From assembly GCA_943704525.1 (NCBI GenBank), contig CALSCQ010000199.1:1-29627 (forward strand): a DNA stretch of 29,627 nucleotides. The letters are read 5' to 3'. Source of the DNA: Pigoraptor vietnamica. Its lineage: Eukaryota; Opisthokonta; Filasterea. Shown in pieces: positions 1 to 10,915 of the stretch. The stretch's first letter is position 1. Each line of letters begins with the position of its first letter. Made by a program: the position numbers and the translations under genes. The notes below the pieces were generated by a model. That model worked only from the letters and a program-made list of their open reading frames with translations. It searched no databases and was not told where the DNA came from.

Positions 1-556
1 GTGTAGTGCGTTCGCTGCGTGAAGATGCGTGCTGCGTGCGTGCTGCGTGTTCTTTTGCCTTTAAAATCTTCTCTCAAGACTCCGTTGCAGTTCTCAGTTG
101 TCCGCCGCTCTCGTACACGTACGGGGAGCGCGAGGATAGGGGAGCGCTGCGTGGTGTCCGCTGACAGGAGTTAGGCGACTGCGTTCTGTGCTAGCAATCT
201 GCGATTCGCGTTGTGATTGGTTGATTTGTATTGTTACTCGGGCGCTGTTCCTTCGCGCCTTAGCCCCTCGTAGAGCTCCGTTCTTTCCGAGCGCCCGGCC
301 GGTCTACCCGCGGCTCGGCCTGACTCGCAGGCGCGTCTCTACCGAGACCTCGCCTCGTCACAATGCCTTTTAAGGGCAATGCGGTTACCGAAAATTATCT
401 CGACGGTTAGCGACAACAGTTTTGTGCGCTGCCGCCGACAGTTTAAAAGCCTACCACGAATCTTCAGACAAGCTTCAAAGCACTTCAAGTATTCACTTCG
501 ACTCACTGAAACTTGACGAAACCCTCGAAGCAAGAAAGCGAACGCAAGGAGCGAAA
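1..556. other. Intergenic / leader region before the His-rich reading frame
   Basis: I see no protein with family resemblance here. The first 60 bases are made of GCGTGC/TGCGTG-like words, and a TTTAAAAT element lies at about 60-67. The stretch 80-330 is GC-rich and resembles promoter or 5' UTR sequence. From about 400 to 556 the plus strand becomes richer in A and leads into an AAAATGG start at 557. Short open frames in this stretch have no recognisable content. An upstream non-coding exon is possible but cannot be shown. Confidence 0.5.
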
Positions 557-808
557 ATGGTCTACGTCACGTTCGGCCACCCGGCCCACCACCACGGGCA
601 CCACCACCACCACCACCACCATGCCGCGGTCGTGGTGCATCCGTCGCCCGTGGTCCTTCCCCCGGCGCCCATAATGCATCCCGTCGTCATGCCCGGGCCG
701 GCCGTCGTCGTTGGGGTGGGGCACCACCACCACCACCACCACCGCGGTCCCTTTGGGCACAGGCACCACCACCACCACCACCACCACCGTGGGCCGTTCT
801 TCTGCTGA
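557..808 (+). CDS. Short histidine-rich protein (hypothetical)
   Basis: An 83-residue frame starts at an ATG in good context (AAAATGG). Its start MVYVTFGHPAHHHG leads into runs of 8, 7 and 8 histidines. Between the first two lies a Val/Pro segment (AAVVVHPSPVVLPPAP) of about 35 residues. The last two His runs are each followed by RGPF, so the C-terminal half looks like a duplicated H7-8/RGPF module, ending in FFC. The frame opens further upstream to 422, but the ATG at 557 has the better context and that upstream stretch looks like leader. His runs of this kind could bind Zn, Cu or Ni ions; this is inference. No signal peptide or membrane segment is evident. The run is coded by CAC repeats, so a simple-sequence artefact is the main alternative. 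A-rich 3' sequence (870-960) follows, as expected for a 3' end. Confidence 0.5.
   Translation: MVYVTFGHPAHHHGHHHHHHHHAAVVVHPSPVVLPPAPIMHPVVMPGPAVVVGVGHHHHHHHRGPFGHRHHHHHHHHRGPFFC
599..788 (+). repeat. Three (CAC)n trinucleotide tracts
   Basis: CAC repeats occupy about 599-621, 721-742 and 763-788. Read on the plus strand they give the polyhistidine runs of the small frame at 557-808. Read on the minus strand they give polyvaline or polyglycine. Such tracts are prone to length change. Confidence 0.85.
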
Positions 809-1003
809 GTGCGCTCGGCCTGCCTGCGTGTCGGCCTGCGTGCGTGCGTCTTTCGCGGCCTTGCGTGCGTTTAAGAAAACCAAAAAAAAAAGGAAAGAAA
901 AGGAAAAAAGGAAACAAAAAATGAATGAAAACCAAAGTTAATGTACTTTTTTGTCAAAAATTCATTCAGACGAAAGCACGGCACGCGCAAGCACCAAGCG
1001 CAT

Positions 1004-3072
<2,069 letters not shown>

Positions 3073-3308
3073 AAGGCAAAAGTGGGGCTTCTCGCACCGA
3101 AACCCCGCACCCGAATTATATGGCTAATTGCTGTATTTATTTCTGAATCTCCCTTTGCCAATGCGCAAATGTCCAAATAGTAAATGAAACTGGGCCGTAA
3201 GCAATATTTACGTCACCCTGTATTGCGATTGGTCGATGAAAAGTCCAGACTCCGGCACACACACCGTCTTGGTGTGGAACGGCTGCGCCGGGTGCAGCGC
3301 TGCAACGC

Positions 3309-3608
3309 TCGCTTCACACTAGTCCGGCTATCCAAGGGTCCCGCGCATGCGCAGCCAGTCGCAGTCAATATTCTGCGCACAAGTCGCTTCACACTAGTCC
3401 GGCTATCCAAGGGTCCCACGCATGCGCAGCCAGTCGCAGTCAATATTCTGCGCATAAGTCGCTTCACACTAGTCCGGCTATCCAAGGGTCCCGCGCATGC
3501 GCAGCCAGTCGCAGTCAATATTCTGCGCATAATTCGCTTCACACTAGTCCGGCTATCCGAGGGTCCCGCGCATGCGCAGCCAGTCGCAGTCAATATTCTG
3601 CGCATGAA
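3309..3608. repeat. Four-copy 75-bp tandem repeat
   Basis: Four head-to-tail units of exactly 75 bases begin at 3309, 3384, 3459 and 3534. Neighbouring copies differ at only a few positions. Each unit contains ACTAGT, the palindrome GCGCATGCGC (ACGCATGCGC in copy 2) and CAATATTCTGCGCA. Because 75 is a multiple of three, frames stay open on both strands (a 25-residue repeat each way), but neither resembles a protein. The array lies between GAPDH and the PhyH gene. The near-identity suggests recent expansion or ongoing homogenisation. Confidence 0.95.
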
Positions 3609-3870
3609 CAGTGCAGAGCACCGAAATTGTCAGCCATTTGCTCCAGTTCCTTGCGAATTGTCGTGACAGTCGCTGTACAGTAGGCCGACGTCAGAATAAG
3701 GACGAGTAAGCGCCCACTGAGCAGTGCTGCGCTGTGAAACGAAGCATTGCGGTGTCGCGAGAAGCACGTTGTGCATTTCATCATGCGTACACAGACATAT
3801 AGAGTTCGCTGTCGATGCGCACCTCAAGAAGTATCCGCCGGCTGAGCACCAGTGACTCGAATGGCCAGTG
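3609..3870. other. Intergenic DNA between the tandem array and the PhyH 3' end
   Basis: Nothing recognisable was found. Open frames here are short and lack family resemblance. It probably includes the 3' UTR of the minus-strand dioxygenase gene. Confidence 0.5.
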
Positions 3871-5196
3871 CTATCGGCGACGACGCACTGCCGACGGGCG
3901 CGGCGCTATATTGCGGCAGAAAAACGCGCCGCGCGACGTCCGAGATGTTTGAACCGCTGGCATCGCAATGAAGGCGTTAGTAGGATGAAAAGCCGGACCG
4001 CAACGCAGGGCACGCTCACCGCACCTCCTGTGCATCATCCACGGAGAGAGGAAGACAATGCTGCCTGCACTCGCGAGTATGGGCTCTGCGCCCTCCGGCG
4101 AATCCTCGGCGGCATTGAGGACCGAGCGGGCCACATATGAGTTCGCACGCCGTCGATGGTCCACGGACACCCGAAATCCGCCCGCTTCATCACTTTGCTC
4201 TGTCCGTCGCCGCTTACGTGGACCACCATCTGCCGTTGCGCAACGTTGAAAACAAGGACAGCGTAATGCGGCTGTGTTCAAGGGTTGATTACCGACCTTC
4301 AGAGGTTCCTTCGTCCGGGTCTGGCGGGAGCGGAAGCACCTCCAGCGTCCCATTTTCCTTGCATTTGATAAAGGCTCGTGTGAGCAGTCAACGTGAACAG
4401 CACGCAGCACTGCAACACGCACCTCGTGCACATCATCCAGCGCAATCCAGCAGCCGACGGTGTCGACCGCGCGCAATGGCTCGTCGACATACTCGCAGTC
4501 CTGGTGCCACCGGAATTGCGACCGCGCGCCGCCGTGCGGAGGCTTCACAACGTACTGTTCATTATACTGCGGACAACGCAAGATGTAAGGCATTGCGACG
4601 ACAAGTATGCGCTGCGCACTCAACGCGCATGAAGAACAAGTGTGCGCTGCGCACACAACGCACCAAGAAGAGCTCCCGCGTGCTCAGCAGACGGGAGGCC
4701 ATGCGTGGCAGTGGACTCGTGAACAGCAGGCAGCACACGGCGCCCCGTTCGCCCGCGCGTCGCCCTGCAAATTCAGCAGCGGATGTGCGCACAGACGTCG
4801 GTGGTGCGCCTTCGCATGCGATGCGCAGAGGCTCTGTGAAGGGAGGAATGAGCGACAGCGACCCTCCGAAGCAGTCACTGTCATTCACCGTACGCCGGCG
4901 TAACACACCCAGGACACCGCCGGTTGTCTGGAGCAAGCGCGTGCCACTGCCACCGCCGCACCGCCGCACGAGGCCATCGCACTCACGGCGCAGTACATCG
5001 ACGGCGGCACTCGACACGGCTGTGCGATGTGGCATTGCGTCAGGAAAAAGGGGAAGTGGCTGTGCCGGCGGTTCAGTCCATCCCACTCACCCTCGTGAAT
5101 AACAACGAACCCTCTTTCGCGAAACGAGCGGCATTCCTCCGCGGTTAAGCACGTGCGCGCCCATCCCTCCGACACGCAGAGGCCGCCATTGCACAT
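3871..5196 (-). CDS. PhyH-type Fe(II)/2-oxoglutarate dioxygenase
   Basis: This is a phytanoyl-CoA dioxygenase superfamily protein, an oxygenase using Fe(II) and 2-oxoglutarate; the substrate cannot be told. Six exons (5091-5196, 4664-5019, 4423-4566, 4297-4357, 4020-4229, 3871-3956) join in frame to 320 residues. The N-terminus LTAEECRSFRERGFVVI is the typical PhyH opening helix and strand. YNEQYVVKPP precedes FRWHQD, which carries the HxD iron ligands (about H175 and D177). NGTLEVLP is the conserved strand after them. SIVFLSPWMMH gives the distal histidine (about 289). TSRTSRGAFF has the arginine expected to hold 2-oxoglutarate (about 301). The last intron has a perfect TACTAAC branch site. 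The basic segment KRRRTEQSDE in exon 5 is unusual and may hide another intron. There is no C-terminal SKL, so a peroxisomal location is not supported. The gene is divergent from the receptor at 5587. Confidence 0.85.
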
Positions 5197-5586
5197 GTCT
5201 CCTTCACACGAACTAAAGTGAGAACGTTTTTCCCCGCGTCTTGACCAGTTCGTAACATTGTCAGTAACCAATCGAGTCGGCGTAACCCCCACCACAGCCC
5301 CACATGGGCGTTGGCCCACGTGACCCTCTTTCTTCCGCTGGAGGATCGGCAAGTCGTCGGCGAACGTTTTGTAGCCTAAAATGGCCAGTGCCGCTCCCTC
5401 GCCCCTCACGCGCTAATTGCCGCCGTCCCATGCGACGCTGCTGGAGTGACGCGCGAGTGTGTGGGCGTGCTGCGAACGGCGGTTCCGTCGGAGTGTCGGT
5501 TGAGATTCGATCGTGCGCCAAGCATGACGCGATAACCACCGGCGCGTGAATTCCTGGGCCTTTTGCCCCCGCGCCCTGCGCGCGCA
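5197..5586. promoter_or_regulatory. Shared divergent promoter region (PhyH gene / GPCR gene)
   Basis: This 390-base spacer lies between two divergent starts. It holds a CCAAT box at 5268-5272 and a CACGTG E-box at 5317-5322. No TATA box is obvious. No gene or RNA was recognised. Assignment to either gene is inference. Confidence 0.45.
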
Positions 5587-7064
5587 ATGGCCATGGAGTG
5601 GGCGAACGTGACGGGGCGCTTGTCGGTGTGGAGCGACACGGAGCAGGATGCGCTGGACGGGGCGGTGCTCGTGACGAGCTGCCTCTCGGTCGTCGGCTGC
5701 GTCCTCATCATGCTCAGCTACGCGTGCTTCCCCGACCTCCGCACGACGTCGCGCGAGCTCCTCGTCTATCTGTCCATCGCGGACTTTGTGACGGCCGTCG
5801 GAAATGCGCTGGGGTCGCTCACGTCGAGCGGGCGCACCTCGAACACGCCGCTGTGCGTCTTCCAGAGCGTGCTCACGACGAGCTCGAGCATCTCGTCCTT
5901 CCTGTGGACCGTCTCGATCGCCCTTTTTCTCTACATGACCATTGTCATGGGCAACCCGGCGCTTGCAGAGAGGTGCGTGTGCGTGCGACAGCTTGCGCAG
6001 GGCAGCTTAAAGCGCTGGCTGTGTACTGAGGCTGAAACATTCGTGCGTCCGCAGGGCCGTCGTGTGGTTCCACATATTCTCCTGGGGCATTCCCGCAATA
6101 GTAGTCGCCGTCGCCGGTGGCCTCGGGGTGCTCGGCTACGACGGAATGTCCACCACTGTCGGATGGTGTTGGATACGCGGGGACACTGAGTGGGTCTTGT
6201 GTGGACGACATGGGAGCGTGTGGCTGCTCAGGATTTGCACGAAGGGGACATGTGAACGTGCGCGTGCGCGTGGGTGTGTGTGCACATGTGCACTCTGTGA
6301 AGGATCGCAGTCTTGTTTATAATTGGCCCGCATGTCGCTTCCTTGCGGCTCATCCTCTCTCGCTCTCCGTCAGAAACATCCTCCTCTGGCAGCTCCTGGC
6401 GGGAAAGGGATGGGAGGTCGCCTCGTACCTCGCCGTCCCCGTGCTCTACCTGTTGATCAAGCGTGCGATCGCGCGCGATGTGGAGGGAAAGGATGCTGAG
6501 GAGACGCAGCGCCTGCTTACGAAGAATGCCGTCGAGGTGCGCCTGCCGCCGACTCGCCCTGTGCGTTTTAATTGTGTGCCTCGCTTGGGCCAGGGAGTCT
6601 TGTGCGCACTGGAATGTATTCGCGGTGGGCTGTAGGCTTCAACTCCGACGCACTTTTCGTTGCACCGCAGGCCGCGCGCTCAGCGGACCGCAAGATGACG
6701 TTCATCCCCGCCGTGTTCATCGCCGTGCGCATTTGGGGCACCGCACGCTTCTTCTTTGGGACGGTGCTCGACAAGGAGGCACTCGCGGACATGTTCTGGC
6801 TCGCCTTTCTGCAGGTGGACGTCTGAACCGCCTGTGCTCGTCACTCCTGTGTGTGTGCGCGTGCGGTGGGTCGTCTCTTACGCTGCTTGCAAACGGCCAC
6901 AGGGCGTGGGCGATTCGAGCCAGGGCTTTTTCAATTTCGTGCTGTTCTGCGTGCTCACAAAGAAGATTCGCGCACGATATGCGAACATGGCGTGCGGCGG
7001 CCAGCGAGAGCTTGCCGAAGTGAGCCCGAAGGCAAAGGGGGGAATCGACATGCAGTACGCATAG
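5587..7064 (+). CDS. Seven-helix receptor, GPR157 / cAMP-receptor-like family
   Basis: This is a plasma-membrane G-protein-coupled receptor. Five exons (5587-5972, 6055-6189, 6374-6536, 6671-6814, 6903-7064) join in frame to 329 residues. TM1 lies at about 27-50. It is followed by CFPDLRTTSRELLVYLSIAD, the loop and TM2 signature of the cAR/GPR157 group (PDLRT...LL.FLS.AD). Next come TM3 (SSISSFLWTVSIALFLY), TM4 (WFHIFSWGIPAIVVAV) and the loop motif CWIR, whose cysteine should pair with the one in PLCVFQS. TM5 follows GKGWEVASYL, then PVLYLLIKR; TM6 and TM7 are at about 237-290. The short tail after FCVLTKKIR is soluble. GPR157-like proteins and Dictyostelium cAMP receptors share these motifs; the ligand cannot be inferred. 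The start at 5587 (GCAATGG) is preferred, and 5593 is a second in-frame ATG. Intron 2 is TG-rich. The donors are GTGCGT, GTGGGT, GTGCGC and GTGGAC, the last being weak. Confidence 0.9.
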
Positions 7065-7225
7065 CTGCGGAAGTGCACTCGGCCCCACTAACATAGGGCT
7101 ATACAGTGTGTGCTTCCCTCACGCCCGTGTTGGGGTGAAGCGGTCGCATGTGTGTGTGACGCAATGACGGTAACGTTTATTGCAGCGTGCGCAATATTTT
7201 TAGCAAGGATTCGGCAAACTGGCCA

Positions 7226-10200
7226 TCAGAAGTCGACAAAGGGCTGCATCTGGCGCGCTCTGTTGCTCTGAACTCCCACGCGCCGCGTCAGATCGGCGAA
7301 GTCAGCGAACGGAGCTTTTGCGCGCTCTGCGATAATCTTGTCGGCAGTCTCCTTCCCAATGCCGTCGACGCCCATCAAGTCCGCTCTGTCCGCGTAGTTG
7401 ACATTGACGCTCACCGACCATGTGCGCCCGTGCTCGTCACGTGCGGTCCGACTGGAGGGCGTCGCGACCGCAAACGAGGATGACGTCATCCCTCAGGTCG
7501 ACGGCACTGTCATCTCCCGACTCGTCGTCATCATCTGCCGGCTGGGCGGCGTCGTCTCCCGCCTTCGCAGTGCCCGTTGCCAGCTCGGCGGCGTCGTCTC
7601 TCGAGTCGGCAGGCTGGGCTGTGCCGTCCCTCGATTCAGAGGAGTCGCTACGCGCCCCGGAGTCGCCATCTCCAGGATGGCCGATGGTCTCGGGCGCCTT
7701 TGCCATGGAGAAAACCACGAGGCGAACCGTCATCGTGCTCACGACGCTCGCCACGGCCTCCCGAAATTTCGTCACATCGTCGCGGAGACAGCGCGGCGTC
7801 AGCCTCTTGCGCATGTACTGCACTGAAAGATCAGGAGCACAATTCCGCCACTTGTGTCGCGAAGGACGACAAAGAGATCAGCGATGCTGTGGGGATTGGG
7901 GTGGTAGACATGCCCTTCCACGATGTACTCCGGGAGCTCGGTGAGCCGACAATTGGGGGGAAATATCTCCGTGCGATCTGCGTGGAACTGCACCGTCGAG
8001 GCAAGGCTGCTCTGCAACCGCACATCCAGCTTGAGGGCACCGAGAGAGCCGACCCCGCCGCGAAGAAGTTCGCCGAGCGGCACTTCGGCGACCGTCTTCG
8101 CCCTCCTGGCAAGCAGAGAGAGTCGCACGGCCAGGTAGTTCCCGCAGAGCTTCTCAAAGTGCTGCCAGCTAAGGCGCTCCTTCCGCTCCAACAAAATCTC
8201 CCGCAAGGCCGTCGCGGGCTGCACGCCGAAACTGTTCGCCATCTCGACCCTGTCGTCCACCCATTCGCGAAGGATGATGAGAGGGACGCGTACGCGAAAC
8301 TTTGTAGCGTGCGACGGGTGCGGCTCGAGAACAAGGCCGCCGCTCGCTTCGATGGAGCCGTAAGTCCTCTTTTCAGAACCGGGAAATATGTCCTCGCGCG
8401 TGACTGGCCGTCCGAGGACTACATCGATAAGCAGCGGGTACCGCAAATCGGCCGGTGCGGAGAGGTGTCCCGCGAACCGGCGGACCAACGCATCGCGAAT
8501 GACATTCACCTTAATATCCCCAACCGTGGCGGCGCCAACCGCGTGCATAGCGTCCTCGCAGTCGGCAAGGAAAGTAGCCAAGAGGCGCGGAAGCCCCCCC
8601 AGTGAATACGCAACGACTCGAAAGTCCTCGTTCGTGCGCCACCCCGGAAGCGCTCGCTGCTCCAACAGGCAGTCGACCGCGCGCTCTGTGAGCGGACACA
8701 GGGGCACCGAGTCGGCGTAGTACGACAACTTGCACAAGACTGCACCGAGGGGGATGACCGTTGTGCCTGCCATGATGACGAACACCCCCTTCGCCGACTC
8801 GAGCGCGAGCCTCCTAAGCGCATTCACGACATCCGTCAGCGCATCCATCCTGTAGTGCTTGCCCTCGCCCAGAAACTTGTTGAACTCATCGACAATGAGG
8901 CACATCGGGCGCGAACGCGTAATCAGCATCCCGACATCGAGGCGGTTCACCGCGGCAGCGCCGTAGGTCGATTCCGCCTCCTTCAGAAAGCCTTCGAACC
9001 CCGCGTCGTCCCTTCCCTCGAGCGCCATGAGCACACGCAGCAGAGCATGGCCTCGGGGTGCGCGCGGTCTGCGTCCGTGATCGAGTGGATCGCATTGTAC
9101 GTCACGTACACGACGTCCCAATTCACCGGCGGGAAGACTTGTCCGAGCGATTGCACGACCCGCGTCTTCCCAATGCCCGGAGACCCGCCACAGAGGGCGA
9201 TGCGCACATTCTCCTTAGTACGCCCACGAGGCTCGAGGGCCATGTAGGCGATGCCGAACTTACGCAACGATTCAATGGCACTCTCTCGCTCCTTCAGCTC
9301 GAGGCGGAACTCTGTAGAGTTCTTTGAGGGGTACTCCGCCTTCGAGGGGTTACGAAGGCGTATCGCAAGGTCTGCACATGCGCACAGACTATACTCATCA
9401 ACAACAGCTCGCGTGCCTCGCATTGCTCATAGGCCAAGGCACATACGCACACAACACAGCGCGCATGCGCCACAACGCACACACACACGCGCATACATAC
9501 GCACACGAACCGCACACACATGTTTGCCCTACATGCAACGCCCGCGCGCATAAACACATTCCACACACACACATGCAACGCCCCCATACACACAGGCACG
9601 CACACACATATACACACTGGTTCACACATGCTGCACACCCATGCAAACACACACGGGCACAAAAGAGGCAACGCACCAGGCGGCTTGACGGAAGTCCCCT
9701 GAATATATGTGTCCCCTTCGTTGATGCTCAAGCCGGCTATTTCACTGACCAGCTGCGCGGAGTCGCCGCCTGCAAATCCACACTTGCGCGTCAGTAACGC
9801 CCATGGGCCGCAGCTGTTAACAGCGGCAGTTTTCTCACCGGCGACAGGTGACTTTCCAGAAGGGGAGGCCACGCTCGTGGCGGGGTGAGACTTGCGCAGC
9901 GCCCGCGGTGAACTCGGCGTCGCAACGGCTGTTGAGAACAGACACGAAGCTATGCATCAAACGACTGAATGTACTGTTTGACGAATAGTAACAAGCGGAA
10001 AGGCGAAATCACTCCATTTCGGACAAAATAGCTCTCTGCCTCACCGGCGGCATAAGCAACGGGGGCACCGCGCTGTGGTGTGCGTGGGGGCGGGTGCGAA
10101 GACAGGGCGAACACAGCAGCAATGTCAGGCGCGCCAATTAAAGCGCACCATGTGCAACGGCCCCTCGACAGTTAGTTACAAGCGGGAAGGCATGGCCACA

Positions 10201-10669
10201 GAACCGAGCAGACAAAGCAAAGGTAGAGACCTCAGTCCGTGGTTGGACCCCCATCGACTCTAAAGCAAAAGGAGAGAGAGAGAGCACAAGAGGAACCCAC
10301 GGGACGATCCACTCGACATGTTCGACCTCGCATTCTCTAACGCTGCGCACACGAATGCATTTTGGTGAGCACAAGGCTTGAAAAAGGCGTTCGTTTCGCA
10401 AAACACATGCAGCGCGGAACCTCGTTTTGCAAATGCGTACACTCACGAGCCCACAACAGGTCCCTCGCCATGGCCGCCTTCCTCCTTTCGTCGCGCAGCT
10501 CCTCGGCCTCCCTGCGCAGGTCGGTTCTCTCGGCCATCCAGTACTCCTTGTCTTTGTCAGTTTTCGCCGCCTTGAACTTTGCGGCGCACGATGCGAGAGC
10601 CTCTATGTTCCTCTCTATCCGCTTGTCCAATCGCGCAACTTCCTGCACATAATGCTCGAGTGGATCCAT
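7226..10669 (-). CDS. Crinkler/RHS-type P-loop NTPase with nuclease-fold domain and helix-hairpin-helix tail (possibly decayed)
   Basis: It resembles the Crinkler/RHS effector class: a coiled coil, a P-loop NTPase, then a restriction-endonuclease-fold domain. The likely first exon (10448-10669, from MDPLEHYVQEVARLDKRIER) is a charged coiled coil. The second (about 9677-9937) is Ser/Pro/Gly-rich. After a TG-rich intron, coding resumes at 9371. GGSPGIGKT is Walker A, and PMCLIVDEFNKFLG has the Walker B hydrophobic-D-E pattern. VFVIMAGTT fits sensor 1. The C-terminal region has HPNPHSIADLFVVL and a later IVLLIFQC strand, like the D...QxK core of that nuclease fold, although the last residue is not an obvious lysine. 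An acidic Asp/Ala/Pro repeat and a helix-hairpin-helix follow. In this assembly the frame looks interrupted about two or three times, so the copy may be decayed, misassembled or have introns I missed. The large intron 1 (about 510 bases) is uncertain. It is divergent from PDCL3. Confidence 0.65.
9437..9660. repeat. (CA)n-rich intron sequence
   Basis: A long interrupted CA/CG tract (TG on the sense strand of the minus-strand NTPase gene) fills the intron between 9372 and 9676. The intron is bounded by a GTGCGT donor and a GCAG acceptor. The open frames reading through it are Cys/Val- or His/Thr-rich artefacts. Confidence 0.8.
10128..10137. promoter_or_regulatory. GGCGCGCCAA element
   Basis: This E2F-like palindromic core lies inside the proposed long first intron of the NTPase gene. 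It matches ten of the twelve bases of the element at 27810. If it is a real promoter site, the gene may start downstream of the first exon I modelled. This is weak evidence alone. Confidence 0.3.
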
Positions 10670-10915
10670 TCGCCGACCTCACGCGCGGCCCGTCCGCGCC
10701 GTCCACAATTGTGGTGGCCGTAGCAGACGGATGCAAACAAGCGTCTCTGTGCGAGCGTTCTTCGCGTGTTGAATACTGCTCGATGAATTCAAAAGTGGCG
10801 CGCCCATTGGCATCCGGGGTGTTGCCTCAGCTGGCACAGGGGGTAACGCAGGCAGTGGCAAAAGGGAACATCGGAGACTCTCACTGTCTCGTTCCGTGGG
10901 ACTGGAAATGGGAAG
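10670..10915. promoter_or_regulatory. Divergent spacer between the NTPase gene and PDCL3
   Basis: The spacer of 246 bases holds a GTGGCGCGCCC word and a following CCATTGG (an ATTGG/CCAAT box) at about 10796-10811, about 110 bases before the PDCL3 start. No gene was recognised in it. Confidence 0.4.

Noticed and set aside
503-883. Polyvaline frame on the minus strand over the CAC repeats
   Set aside because: Polyvaline is implausible, and the plus strand has the better start context and a matching short protein.
3309-3608. CRISPR array
   Set aside because: The units are contiguous tandem copies with no unique spacers, in an intron-bearing eukaryotic genome.
3184-3666. Repetitive 160-residue frame (+) and 130-residue frame (-) across the 75-bp array
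   Set aside because: Both strands stay open only because the period is a multiple of three. There is no family resemblance, and neither has supporting splice or start context. I treat the array as non-coding.
4137-5102. Long plus-strand frame antisense to the PhyH gene
   Set aside because: It is Arg/Ser/His-rich, with no domain. The opposite strand gives a phase-consistent dioxygenase with all catalytic residues.
7577-8605. 342-residue plus-strand frame antisense to the NTPase gene
   Set aside because: Its composition is Arg/Pro-rich and it has no motif. It mirrors the codon bias of the real minus-strand gene.
9324-9797. His/Thr-rich plus-strand and Cys/Val-rich minus-strand frames over the CA tract
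   Set aside because: They are translations of an intronic dinucleotide repeat between clear GTGCGT and GCAG splice sites.
7226-10669. Ordinary AAA, ORC or STAND ATPase as the identity of the NTPase gene
   Set aside because: The N-terminal coiled coil and the C-terminal nuclease-like core fit the Crinkler/RHS class better. I keep this as an alternative because no profile search was possible.
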